A DNA stretch of 29,812 nucleotides from an uncultured Clostridia bacterium (GTDB lineage Bacteria; Bacillota; Clostridia; Christensenellales; Aristaeellaceae): NCBI GenBank assembly GCA_937907055.1, contig CALCTW010000069.1, positions 1 through 29,812 of the forward strand. Direction: 5' to 3'. Below, piece by piece: positions 16,382 through 23,698 of the stretch (its first letter is position 1; each line of letters begins with the position of its first letter). The notes beneath the pieces were generated by a model. The model did no database searches. It was not told where the DNA came from and saw nothing but the letters and a program-made list of their open reading frames with translations. Both the position numbers and the translations under genes were made by a program.

Positions 16382-17332
16382 TCAGGCACCCAGCATGGCG
16401 GCACCGATAATGCCGGCGTCATTGCCGAGGGTGGCCAGTTTGACCTCGGGATAGGGGAGAGACTTGTAAAGCTGAAGCTCGGGCAGATGCTTATTGACAG
16501 CATCGATCAGGAACTGACCGGCGTGGCTGACACCGCCGCCGAGCACGATGACTTCGGGGTCGATCGTGGCGACGATGTTATTGATCAGCATGGCGAGGTA
16601 GGTGGCGTACTGATCGAAAACGATCTCCGCAAGGGGATCACCGGCCTTGGCGGCATCGATGACGATCTTGGCGTTGATACGGTCGATATCGCCCTTGGCA
16701 TCGCGCAGGATCTGATTATCGGGATTGCGCTGACAGGCTTCCTTGGCCATGCGGATGATGGCGGTGGCACTGCAATAGCGTTCGGCGCAGCCCTTGTTGC
16801 CGCAGGTGCAGGGAACACCATCCGCGACGATGGTCATATGACCGATCTCGCTGCCAATGCCGTGGAAGCCGCTCCAGGGCTTGCCGTTGATGATGATGCC
16901 GCCGCCGACACCGGTGCCCAGCGTGATGAAGACGCTGCTTTCGGCGCCCTTGCTGATACCGGCCATGTTCTCGGCAAAACCGGCGACTGTGGCGTCGTTA
17001 TCGATGAAGATGGGCTTGTTGTAGTACTTGCGAAGCTCCGCGCCCAGCGGGATATCGCGCCAGCCGGTGCCGAGATTGGTGCAGAAGACGACGGATTCGG
17101 TCTTCGCGTCACCGAGACCGGGAATGCCGATGCCGATGGAGTTGATGTCATCTTCGGTCATGTTCAGCTTCTTCAGGATGTTTTCGATGCACCAGGCCAT
17201 GTCCTTCACGATGCTCTGATAAGGACGGTGAGCCAGTGTTTTGGTGGAGAAAGTTTCGAGGATGTGACCCTCGGAATCAACGGCGCCGACTGCGATATTG
17301 GTGCCGCCAAGATCGATACCGATATTAATCAT
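16382..17332 (-). CDS. glcK: ROK-family glucokinase
   Basis: A 316-residue sugar kinase that phosphorylates glucose with ATP to glucose 6-phosphate. Seen: the ATP-binding DLGGTNIAVG (residues 7-16), the sugar-binding and catalytic NDATVAG with Asp113, TLGTGVGGGIIING, EIGH with zinc ligand His165, and the ROK zinc motif CTCGNKGCAE (Cys175, 177, 182). Length is typical for the family. AGGAGG lies nine bases before the ATG. It sits between hprK, the sensor of glycolytic intermediates, and asnS, which fits a role in central sugar metabolism. Other ROK hexokinases (mannokinase, allokinase) are hard to exclude by sequence. Confidence 0.92.
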   Translation of the reverse strand: MINIGIDLGGTNIAVGAVDSEGHILETFSTKTLAHRPYQSIVKDMAWCIENILKKLNMTEDDINSIGIGIPGLGDAKTESVVFCTNLGTGWRDIPLGAELRKYYNKPIFIDNDATVAGFAENMAGISKGAESSVFITLGTGVGGGIIINGKPWSGFHGIGSEIGHMTIVADGVPCTCGNKGCAERYCSATAIIRMAKEACQRNPDNQILRDAKGDIDRINAKIVIDAAKAGDPLAEIVFDQYATYLAMLINNIVATIDPEVIVLGGGVSHAGQFLIDAVNKHLPELQLYKSLPYPEVKLATLGNDAGIIGAAMLGA

Positions 17333-17400
17333 ACGGATGGCCTCCTGATCATAAATGTGGACAGATGTGGTTATAGGGGGTTATATGCAGGGACGGAAGA

Positions 17401-18324
17401 TCATTCCTGATGTCCGCCCATCATCATTTCGGTAAGACGACGGTCGAGCTCCTTCGCGGCGCTGTAGCCCATCTGCTTCAGGCTGAAGTTACGGGCGGCA
17501 ACCTCCACGATAATGGCCATGTTGCGTCCGGGACGAACAGGCATGACGATCTGCGGAACGCGGACATCCATGATGGTGGTGAAATCCTCGCTCAGACCCA
17601 GACGGTCATAGGCTTTTGTCTCCTTCCAGGGCTCCAGATGCATGACAAGATCGATGGAGCGGGAGGTGAGGACAGCGCTGACACCGTACATGGCTTTGAT
17701 ATCGATGATACCGATACCGCGGATCTCCATGAAGTGACGGATGTTTTCAGGGCTCTGACCGACAAGGCGGTTATCGGTAACGCGGCAGATATCGACAACA
17801 TCATCCGCGACCAGCTGGTGCCCGCGCTTGACAAGCTCGAGCGCGGTCTCGCTCTTACCCACGCCGCTTTCGCCTGTGATCAGCACGCCGACACCGTAAA
17901 CATCTACCAGCACGCCGTGCAGGGTGGAACGGGGAGCAAGCTCACGCCCCAGATAATTGATGCAGCGGACAAAGAACTTGGTGGTCACGATCTCGGTGGT
18001 GAGAACAGGGACATCATGCTCCCTGGCCTTGATCAGCAACTCCTCCGGCGGACGAAGGCCGCGGCAGATAATGATACAGGGCATGGAGTAATCGAAAAAG
18101 CGATCGAGCCGTTCATTCCGGACTTCATCTGAAAGAGCGTCAAGATAGGCCATTTCAACTTTACCGATGACCTGCGGACGTTCATGCGCGAAGTAATCGA
18201 AATACCCGACGAACTGAAGACCGGGACGATTGAGCTCATTGGAGCGAATATCCCAGTTGTTATTGGACGTGGGGGAAAGAACGGTCAGATCGAGGGCTTT
18301 GATGAACTTTTCGCCATTGATCAT
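17401..18324 (-). CDS. hprK: HPr kinase/phosphorylase
   Basis: A 307-residue bifunctional enzyme that phosphorylates and dephosphorylates Ser46 of HPr (and Crh), setting carbon catabolite repression in Firmicutes. Seen: an N-terminal regulatory domain (1-130), STLHGVLVDVYG with His136, Walker A GESGVGKSE (151-159), catalytic-region DDVVDI (174-179), and the C-terminal signature MPVRPGRNMAIIVEVAA followed by the hexamer helix. Length matches B. subtilis HprK (310). Start: the ATG at 18324 has GAGG eight bases upstream. The GTG at 18333 overlaps that site and is less likely. First gene of the hprK-glcK-asnS run. Confidence 0.96.
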   Translation of the reverse strand: MINGEKFIKALDLTVLSPTSNNNWDIRSNELNRPGLQFVGYFDYFAHERPQVIGKVEMAYLDALSDEVRNERLDRFFDYSMPCIIICRGLRPPEELLIKAREHDVPVLTTEIVTTKFFVRCINYLGRELAPRSTLHGVLVDVYGVGVLITGESGVGKSETALELVKRGHQLVADDVVDICRVTDNRLVGQSPENIRHFMEIRGIGIIDIKAMYGVSAVLTSRSIDLVMHLEPWKETKAYDRLGLSEDFTTIMDVRVPQIVMPVRPGRNMAIIVEVAARNFSLKQMGYSAAKELDRRLTEMMMGGHQE

Positions 18325-18359
18325 TTCAGTCACCTCAAAATGATTTGTTACAGATAAGT

Positions 18360-18388
18360 ATTATAGCGCAACCGGCCGGAAAGTACAA
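18360..18388 (-). promoter_or_regulatory. hprK promoter
   Basis: Minus-strand TTGTAC (18388-18383) and perfect TATAAT (18365-18360) with a 17-bp spacer. The spacer contains the palindrome CCGGCCGG. Confidence 0.75.
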
Positions 18389-18431
18389 ATGAATTTTCTG
18401 TATGAGAATATGTGAAGAGAAGCAGCGCGGA

Positions 18432-19571
18432 TCACTCTTCTTTGGCGGGGGCGGGGACAAATTCCTGTACGGCGCCGACACCCTCGACATAAGGATTCAA
18501 TTTGATATTCTTTGTATCGCGCTGGATGAGCTTGAGAATGGCGGGCGCTTCGGCTTCATTGGCCAGACGGGGCTGGTAATTGCTGTAGCCGGCTTCGGTG
18601 GCGGTGGCGGAGAAAGCAGGGTAAATGGTGAGGGTATAGCCGAGATAGGTGTTATCTTCGGCGAAATCAAACTTGAACTGCATGAGCGCGGTGTATTCGG
18701 CGCTGCTGCGATCGGTCTTCTTGATGACCTGATTGCCGCCGAAGCAGCAGTTGCCGAGAGAATAGACGACCGTGCCGGTATTGCGGACCTCCATGCCCTG
18801 CAGGACATGCGGATGATTGCCGATCACGATATCCGCGCCGTAGCTTTCAAAAGCATGCGCGAAATCCTCCTGATTGTTATCATGCAGGGGATCGTATTCA
18901 ACGCCGCCGTGCAGACAGGCGATGATCAGATCACAGCCGGCTTCCCTGAGCTGCGTGAACTGATCACGGTGGACGTTCTTATTGGCCCACCAGTTGCTGA
19001 TATAAGCCGCGACAAAGCCGATCTTCACGCCGTCCTTTTCGTAGATATAGGTGCCGCAGACCTGATCCCAGGGGGTATTGTATTCATTGATGGGGATATT
19101 GACACCGAACCAGCCGACACCGGCGCTCTCAAGCGCGGCGATGGTGTCCTTGGTGCCGTGATCGCCGAAATCCTGCGTGTGATTGTTGGCAAAGGAGACC
19201 GCCTCGACAGAAGAGGAGGTGAGGATATTGACATATTCGGAGGGGGCGCGGAAGCAGTAGGTCTTGTTGGCCATATCCGCCGCGCTGTCAGAAAACACGC
19301 CTTCCAGATTGATGATCGTGAGATCGTCCTGCTCAAAGATCTGCTTTAAATTAGCAAAGGGGTATTCATAACCGTATTCATCGACATATGCCCAGAAGGA
19401 GAGCGGGCTGTCGACCAGTTTTTTATCGCAGCCGAGCGTGCAATCGCCCGTGAAGGTGATGACGACGGATTTGGACGCTTCGGTCACCTGACCGGAGACG
19501 GCTTCTTCGGCATGACCGGCGAGAGAAAAACAGAGAATGAATACGATCAGGAAAGCAAGTACTTTACGCAT
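18432..19571 (-). CDS. Secreted CapA-family metallophosphatase-like protein
   Basis: A 379-residue protein of the CapA/PgsA family (calcineurin-like phosphoesterase fold), members of which take part in poly-gamma-glutamate capsule assembly or act as extracellular phosphatases. Seen: an N-terminal signal peptide (hydrophobic 4-17, probable cleavage after AGHA at 21), ITFTGDCTLGCD with the first metal-site Asp, NLEGVFSD, SFANNHTQDFGDHG, IIACLHGGVEYD and IGNHPHVLQG. All are family motifs that coordinate metals or phosphate. AGGAGG precedes the ATG. It has its own promoter and is divergent from the zorA-like operon. No other capsule genes are nearby, so the function is open. Confidence 0.88.
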   Translation of the reverse strand: MRKVLAFLIVFILCFSLAGHAEEAVSGQVTEASKSVVITFTGDCTLGCDKKLVDSPLSFWAYVDEYGYEYPFANLKQIFEQDDLTIINLEGVFSDSAADMANKTYCFRAPSEYVNILTSSSVEAVSFANNHTQDFGDHGTKDTIAALESAGVGWFGVNIPINEYNTPWDQVCGTYIYEKDGVKIGFVAAYISNWWANKNVHRDQFTQLREAGCDLIIACLHGGVEYDPLHDNNQEDFAHAFESYGADIVIGNHPHVLQGMEVRNTGTVVYSLGNCCFGGNQVIKKTDRSSAEYTALMQFKFDFAEDNTYLGYTLTIYPAFSATATEAGYSNYQPRLANEAEAPAILKLIQRDTKNIKLNPYVEGVGAVQEFVPAPAKEE

Positions 19572-19597
19572 AAAAGTCCTCCTATATGAACCGCTTC

Positions 19598-19626
19598 ATC
19601 ATATCGGAAAACAGAAGTTTCGTCAA
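19598..19626 (-). promoter_or_regulatory. Promoter of the capA-like gene
   Basis: Minus-strand TTGACG (19626-19621) and TATGAT (19603-19598) with a 17-bp spacer, 27 bases before the start codon. Confidence 0.75.
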
Positions 19627-19692
19627 GAATACGGAGAGAGCGAAAAGAGGCCGGCGGGGCTGAAAAACAGGATTCGGAAGCGCTTCACAGGG

Positions 19693-19709
19693 TGAAATGT
19701 AAAATTTCA
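19693..19709. promoter_or_regulatory. Inverted repeat between the two divergent promoters
   Basis: TGAAAT (19693-19698) and ATTTCA (19704-19709) with a five-base spacer, 18 bases upstream of the zorA-like -35 element. It could be an operator; no known regulator is recognised. Confidence 0.35.
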
Positions 19710-19727
19710 TCTTTTTGTAATATTTAA

Positions 19728-19756
19728 TTGAAATGCGGGAACGGATTTGCTATTAT
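19728..19756 (+). promoter_or_regulatory. Promoter of the zorAB-like operon
   Basis: TTGAAA (19728-19733) and TATTAT (19751-19756) with an exact 17-bp spacer. The predicted leader is about 27 nt. Confidence 0.7.
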
Positions 19757-19789
19757 ATATGATGAAAAATATTGACGGAGTGAGTAAGT

Positions 19790-21358
19790 ATGCTGCAGAG
19801 TTTACTGGACACATTTCTTTCTTCCATTAAGGATATATTGATCTACGGCGCGATCCTGCTGGTGATGGTGATCGGCCTTGTAAAGTGTGTTTTTCCGGTT
19901 CGGAAGATCTCGCGTCAGCTGAAGAACGCGGTGAAGAAGATCGAGAATGAGGCGACCGGGAACACCATCTCGACCGGGAAGCCGGTCTGGCAGGATGAGA
20001 ACTTTCTGGGCAAGCGGATGCAGTGCGCGTGGCACCGTTTTCTGTGCAACGCGAAGCAGCTGGATGCCCGCGGACTGACATGCAATGTGGCGGATTACAT
20101 CAATGACGATACGACGATCTACGCGGTGGGGCATGTGCAGCTGAGCGAGGTGATCCCGGGACTGCTGACTTCTTTAGGTATTCTGGGTACCTTTATCGGT
20201 CTGGTGAGCGGTCTTTCCGGATTGGACCTGAGCGACAGCACGCAGATGGTGAAGGATGTGTCTCGCATGATCTCGGGCATGACCTTCGCCTTTACGACTT
20301 CGATCGTGGGTGTGGCGTGTTCGCTGTTCTTCAATATCTTCTGCCGTTCTGTTTCCGGCAGAGCGATCAACGCGCTGGATGACTTCCAGGACACGTTCTC
20401 CGATATCGTGATGCACAGACCGGTGGATGACTCCGTGCGGATGATCATCCAGCAGGAGGATCAGACATTGCTGCTGCGCCATACGATGAATGAATTTTCC
20501 ACCCGTGTGACGGACGGCGTGAAGGCAGCAGTGGAGCAGAGCATGGTGCCGGTGACACAGGCGATGAACAACTTTATCGTGGATCAGGCACAGAATCAAC
20601 TGCAGAGCCTGCAGTTGATCACAGACCGCTTTGTGCAGCAGATGACGGCTTCGATGGGCAACGAACTGGTGCAGCTGGGATCCGTGCTTTCAAAGACTAT
20701 GCAGAGCCAGCAGGTGTCGCTGGATATGCTGAACGGATCGCTGAACAACGCGTCCGGCTTGCTGAATGGCATGACACAGATGCAGAATATGATGGAGCGC
20801 TTCTCTGTGCGGCTGAGTGATCTGCTGCAGAACAGCGATGAACAGCGCAAGGAGAATGATGAATTCCTGCTGCATGGTTCACAGGTGCTGAACGGAATGA
20901 TCACCGCCGCGGGACAGCAGGGCGATCTGATCGCTTCTCTTTCCGATCATCAGCGCGCGCTGCAGAACTCCATGCGCGATTACGCGGACTGGTCCGGCCG
21001 TGTGTCTGTGGCGCTGCAGAATCAGACGGGCACCATGGCGCAGAACGCCGAAATGATGCAGAATTCGATGAACGAAGCGGCCAATCATCTGAAGAGCGCC
21101 TATACGGATTTTGTTTCTTCCTTCTCGATCGGCATGAGCAACTCGCTGACGGCGTTTGATACCAATATGCGCGGCCTGATCAACGTACTGGGCAGCAAGC
21201 TGGATACCTTTGAACAGGTGCTGCAGAACCATGGAATGGATAAGCGCCAGTATGACGAACTGACCCGTGACTTTGTGAGCGCGGTGTCGAAGATGCAGAG
21301 CGCGCTGGCGGACTTTACAAGCGGCGTGACACAGATGAACGCAAACAGCGGCAACTGA
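19790..21358 (+). CDS. ZorA-like stator protein (MotA/TolQ/ExbB superfamily) with long helical tail
   Basis: A 522-residue membrane protein resembling ZorA, the pentameric proton- or ion-channel part of Zorya antiphage systems. Seen: transmembrane helix 1 at about 14-36; a cytoplasmic segment; the paired MotA-type helices at about 121-144 (LLTSLGILGTFIGLVSGLSG) and 160-184 (MISGMTFAFTTSIVGVACSL); then about 335 residues (190-522) with no membrane segment, rich in Q, M, N, L and S, predicted mostly helical or coiled. In ZorA such a tail projects into the cytoplasm and carries the signal. TolQ and ExbB lack it. GGAG lies nine bases before the ATG. First gene of a four-gene operon. Assignment to the superfamily is firm; to ZorA itself, likely. 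Confidence 0.8.
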   Translation: MLQSLLDTFLSSIKDILIYGAILLVMVIGLVKCVFPVRKISRQLKNAVKKIENEATGNTISTGKPVWQDENFLGKRMQCAWHRFLCNAKQLDARGLTCNVADYINDDTTIYAVGHVQLSEVIPGLLTSLGILGTFIGLVSGLSGLDLSDSTQMVKDVSRMISGMTFAFTTSIVGVACSLFFNIFCRSVSGRAINALDDFQDTFSDIVMHRPVDDSVRMIIQQEDQTLLLRHTMNEFSTRVTDGVKAAVEQSMVPVTQAMNNFIVDQAQNQLQSLQLITDRFVQQMTASMGNELVQLGSVLSKTMQSQQVSLDMLNGSLNNASGLLNGMTQMQNMMERFSVRLSDLLQNSDEQRKENDEFLLHGSQVLNGMITAAGQQGDLIASLSDHQRALQNSMRDYADWSGRVSVALQNQTGTMAQNAEMMQNSMNEAANHLKSAYTDFVSSFSIGMSNSLTAFDTNMRGLINVLGSKLDTFEQVLQNHGMDKRQYDELTRDFVSAVSKMQSALADFTSGVTQMNANSGN

Positions 21359-21374
21359 GCGGAGGAGAGGATCG

Positions 21375-22340
21375 ATGCGTAATACGAACCGCGCGAGACG
21401 GCCGCGGAATACGGACGGCGGATCGCACTGGATCTCCTACAGCGACCTGATGGCCAGCCTGCTGATCGTGTTTGTGCTGGCGGTCGTCGTGTGTGTCTAT
21501 CAGCTGAGCATGCTGCAGGATCAGGTGGAGAACCAGAGGGTGATCCTGGTGGATAAGGAACAGCAGCTGGAGGAGACCAAGATCATCATTCTGGGTCAGA
21601 CAGCGAGCCTGGAGGCATACAGGATCCAGCTGGATGAAAAGCAGAATGAACTGGACGAGATGAGCGCGCAGCTGGAAAGCAAAAGCCAGAACCTGATCAT
21701 CACGCAGAACGCGCTGGATGAGAAGGAAGCGGAGATCATCATCCTGCTGGCGCAGGTGCAGAGCCAGCAAAGCGAACTGGAAAAGAAGGAACTGCAGCTG
21801 CAAAAGCTGATCGGCGTGAAGCCGAGCATTATCGAGGACCTGAACACCGCGCTGGCAAAGGCGAACCTGAAAGCGACGGTGGACGAGAACACCGGCGATA
21901 TCGTGTTGGAATCCTCCGTGCTTTTTGACAGAAACGCGTATACGATCAAGGACGACGGTCAGGAACTGCTGGGACGGTTCCTGCCGGTGTACCTCGGTGT
22001 GCTGATGAGCGATAAATACGCGGATTATATCGGCGAGATCATTATTGAAGGTCATACCGATTCCTCGGGCGGATACATGACCAACATGCGGCTTTCGCAG
22101 AACCGCGCGACCGCGGTGGCGGAATACACGATGAACCTGCCTTATTTGGCAAACGACAGCAAACGGATGGAGAAATTCAGAGATCTGATCACGGTGACCG
22201 GCCGTTCTTATTCGGATCTGGTGTATGTGAACGGCGTGGAGGATAAGGAAGCAAGCCGACGCGTGGTTTTCAAGTTCAGACTGAAGGATGCTGAGATGAT
22301 CGAAGAGATGCAGCGGCTGCTGTCTTCCTTCGGGAACTGA
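21375..22340 (+). CDS. ZorB-like motor subunit (MotB/OmpA C-terminal family)
   Basis: A 321-residue one-pass membrane protein. Seen: a short basic cytoplasmic N-terminus; WISYSDLMASLLIVFVLAVV (residues 19-38), whose Asp24 matches the ion-carrying Asp of MotB and ZorB; an extracytoplasmic coiled coil at about 44-146; and an OmpA-like peptidoglycan-binding domain at about 175-305 with IIEGHTDSSG, LSQNRATAVAEY and NGVEDKEASRRVVFKF. With the upstream protein it should form a peptidoglycan-anchored ion-driven stator. The coiled coil of about 100 residues could span a thick Gram-positive wall. It starts 16 bases after the zorA-like gene, with GGAGGAGAGG upstream. Confidence 0.85.
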   Translation: MRNTNRARRPRNTDGGSHWISYSDLMASLLIVFVLAVVVCVYQLSMLQDQVENQRVILVDKEQQLEETKIIILGQTASLEAYRIQLDEKQNELDEMSAQLESKSQNLIITQNALDEKEAEIIILLAQVQSQQSELEKKELQLQKLIGVKPSIIEDLNTALAKANLKATVDENTGDIVLESSVLFDRNAYTIKDDGQELLGRFLPVYLGVLMSDKYADYIGEIIIEGHTDSSGGYMTNMRLSQNRATAVAEYTMNLPYLANDSKRMEKFRDLITVTGRSYSDLVYVNGVEDKEASRRVVFKFRLKDAEMIEEMQRLLSSFGN

Positions 22341-22348
22341 GGAAGCGA

Positions 22349-22858
22349 TTGAAGAAAAAAGGCTTGAGACTGAAGATCATAACGGTGATACTGGTGTTGT
22401 GTACGATCGGCCTGCTTGGCGTGATCGTATATCAGGGCGTGAATTCGCGGATCGGGATCGAATGTATCTCCTGTGAACGGTACAGCGCGCAAGATGCGCG
22501 GTTCGCGGATCAGTATTACGCGGTATGCGACGCGCTGGCCAACAAGGCTGTGCCGGGGATTGTTTACCGGCAGGAAGAACCGGCTGACGCGAAGGACTAT
22601 TGCTTCACGGTGTATACCTTCGAGCTGAAAAACACAGGCCTCGCGGCGGCTGAAACGCTGGAGGCGAAGATTTCGGCAAGACCGGAGGATATCCTGATGC
22701 ATCAGGGTGAGAAGGAAACGGTGGTGCAGCCGGGCGGAACTGCGCAGCTGACAGTGGTACTGTTTTCACAGAATGGAAGCACAGAAGAACGTGAATTCAG
22801 CTTTACGTATTACCTGTGGGGAACAAAGCAGGAGGTTAAATATCGTTATGCGAGATAA
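22349..22858 (+). CDS. One-pass membrane protein of unknown function in the zorAB-like operon
   Basis: A 169-residue protein, not recognised. Seen: a basic start (KKKGLRLK), one transmembrane helix or uncleaved signal at about 9-30, a CISC motif at 36-39 just outside the membrane, and about 130 extracytoplasmic residues that alternate polar and hydrophobic positions like a beta-sandwich (for example FTVYTFELKNTGLAAAETLE), resembling CARDB/Ig-type adhesion or scaffolding folds. Start: TTG at 22349, eight bases after the zorB-like stop, with GAGG six bases upstream; no ATG is available. The 3' end overlaps the next gene by 11 bases. It may link the motor to the wall or to the peptidase; that is inferred from position only. 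Confidence 0.75.
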   Translation: MKKKGLRLKIITVILVLCTIGLLGVIVYQGVNSRIGIECISCERYSAQDARFADQYYAVCDALANKAVPGIVYRQEEPADAKDYCFTVYTFELKNTGLAAAETLEAKISARPEDILMHQGEKETVVQPGGTAQLTVVLFSQNGSTEEREFSFTYYLWGTKQEVKYRYAR

Positions 22859-23582
22859 AATGCTGAAGGGCACAGCGCTGCTGCTGGCGCTGCTTCTGAT
22901 GATCCCGTGCGTGATGGCGGAAGAAAGCGGAAAACAGGAGGAAGACATGGAAAACACGAATGTACCGGCGTATGAGTTCCCGAAAGGGTTTTGCTATGTG
23001 AGTGATGTGATCCCGGACGTGATCATTGAGATGCGCTACGCGACGGATTATAACTTTACAGGTAAAGTAGTGGATGGCTACGAAGGCAATTTCGCGATCA
23101 TGACCATTGAAGCCGCGAACGCGCTGAAGGAAGCGGCGGATGAGTTCCGCGAGATGGGCTATACCATCAAGGTGTATGACGCGTACCGTCCGCTGAGCGC
23201 TGTGCGCGCGTTTGTGAAATGGAGCGAAAGCCCAAGAGAGACCAGTATGAAGGAGATCTTTTATCCCGAATACGATAACAAAACGCTGCTTGTGGATCAG
23301 GGATATATCGCGAGGAATTCCTCACATTGCCGCGGCAGCGCGCTGGATATGACCCTGGTGGACGCGGACGGCAACGAACTGGACATGGGCACCTGCTTTG
23401 ACTACTTTGGCAATCTGGCATGGCACGGAGCCAAGAAGATCACAGAAGAGCAGACGGCAAACCGTGAACTGCTTTGCAAGGTGATGGAAAAGCACGGCTT
23501 CAGACCCTTTGAAAAAGAATGGTGGCATTACCGACTGAGCAATGAACCCTTCTCCACTTCATTTGATTTCCCGGTAAGATAA
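22848..23582 (+). CDS. Secreted VanX-type D-Ala-D-Ala dipeptidase (M15D)
   Basis: A 244-residue zinc peptidase of family M15, closest in pattern to VanX/DdpX, which cleave D-alanyl-D-alanine. Seen: a signal peptide (about residues 1-24, ending CVMA before EESG), VIPDVIIEMRYATDYNFTG, the substrate-binding Arg in YDAYRPLSAVRAF, the zinc motif SSHCRGSALDMTL (His and Asp ligands), MGTCFDYFG, and EWWHYR with the catalytic Glu and third zinc ligand His. Unlike cytoplasmic VanX it is exported, so it should act on free dipeptide or wall stem peptides outside. Start: ATG at 22848 behind AGGAGG, overlapping the previous gene by 11 bases. No vanHA, vanR or vanS is nearby, so this is not a glycopeptide resistance cluster. 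Confidence 0.88.
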   Translation: MRDKMLKGTALLLALLLMIPCVMAEESGKQEEDMENTNVPAYEFPKGFCYVSDVIPDVIIEMRYATDYNFTGKVVDGYEGNFAIMTIEAANALKEAADEFREMGYTIKVYDAYRPLSAVRAFVKWSESPRETSMKEIFYPEYDNKTLLVDQGYIARNSSHCRGSALDMTLVDADGNELDMGTCFDYFGNLAWHGAKKITEEQTANRELLCKVMEKHGFRPFEKEWWHYRLSNEPFSTSFDFPVR

Positions 23583-23585
23583 TAC

Positions 23586-23608
23586 AAAGACGGCTAAGCC
23601 GTCTTTTT
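23586..23608 (+). terminator. Terminator of the zorAB-like operon
   Basis: AAAGACGGC and GCCGTCTTT (23586-23606) form a 9-bp stem with a three-base loop and continue into a T-run. It begins four bases after the dipeptidase stop and closes the four-gene unit. Confidence 0.85.
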
Positions 23609-23640
23609 CTATGGACAGGTTCTTTTGGGGGAAAGCGGAC

Positions 23641-23670
23641 TTGTCAAGAACGCGGTGCATTTGTTATAAT
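23641..23670 (+). promoter_or_regulatory. Promoter of the DUF6273-glycosidase gene
   Basis: TTGTCA (23641-23646) and perfect TATAAT (23665-23670) with an 18-bp spacer. The -10 overlaps an in-frame upstream ATG (23669), so translation starts at the later ATG, 23699. Confidence 0.7.
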
Positions 23671-23698
23671 GAAAACAACCATCATGGGAGGTACTTGT

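Noticed and set aside
14949..16454. Long open frame antisense to asnS (and similar ones antisense to recN, glcK, the glycosidase pair and tig)
   Set aside because: Low-complexity His/Asp/Gly/Ala-rich translations that mirror real genes; no family motifs and no ribosome binding sites.
19790..23582. Complete classical Zorya system
   Set aside because: Only the ZorA/ZorB-like pair is present. No ZorC, ZorD helicase, ZorE nuclease or ZorF/ZorG is encoded between the housekeeping genes on either side.
22848..23582. Vancomycin-resistance (vanX) cluster
   Set aside because: No vanH, vanA/B ligase, vanR or vanS nearby, and the protein has a signal peptide, unlike cytoplasmic VanX.
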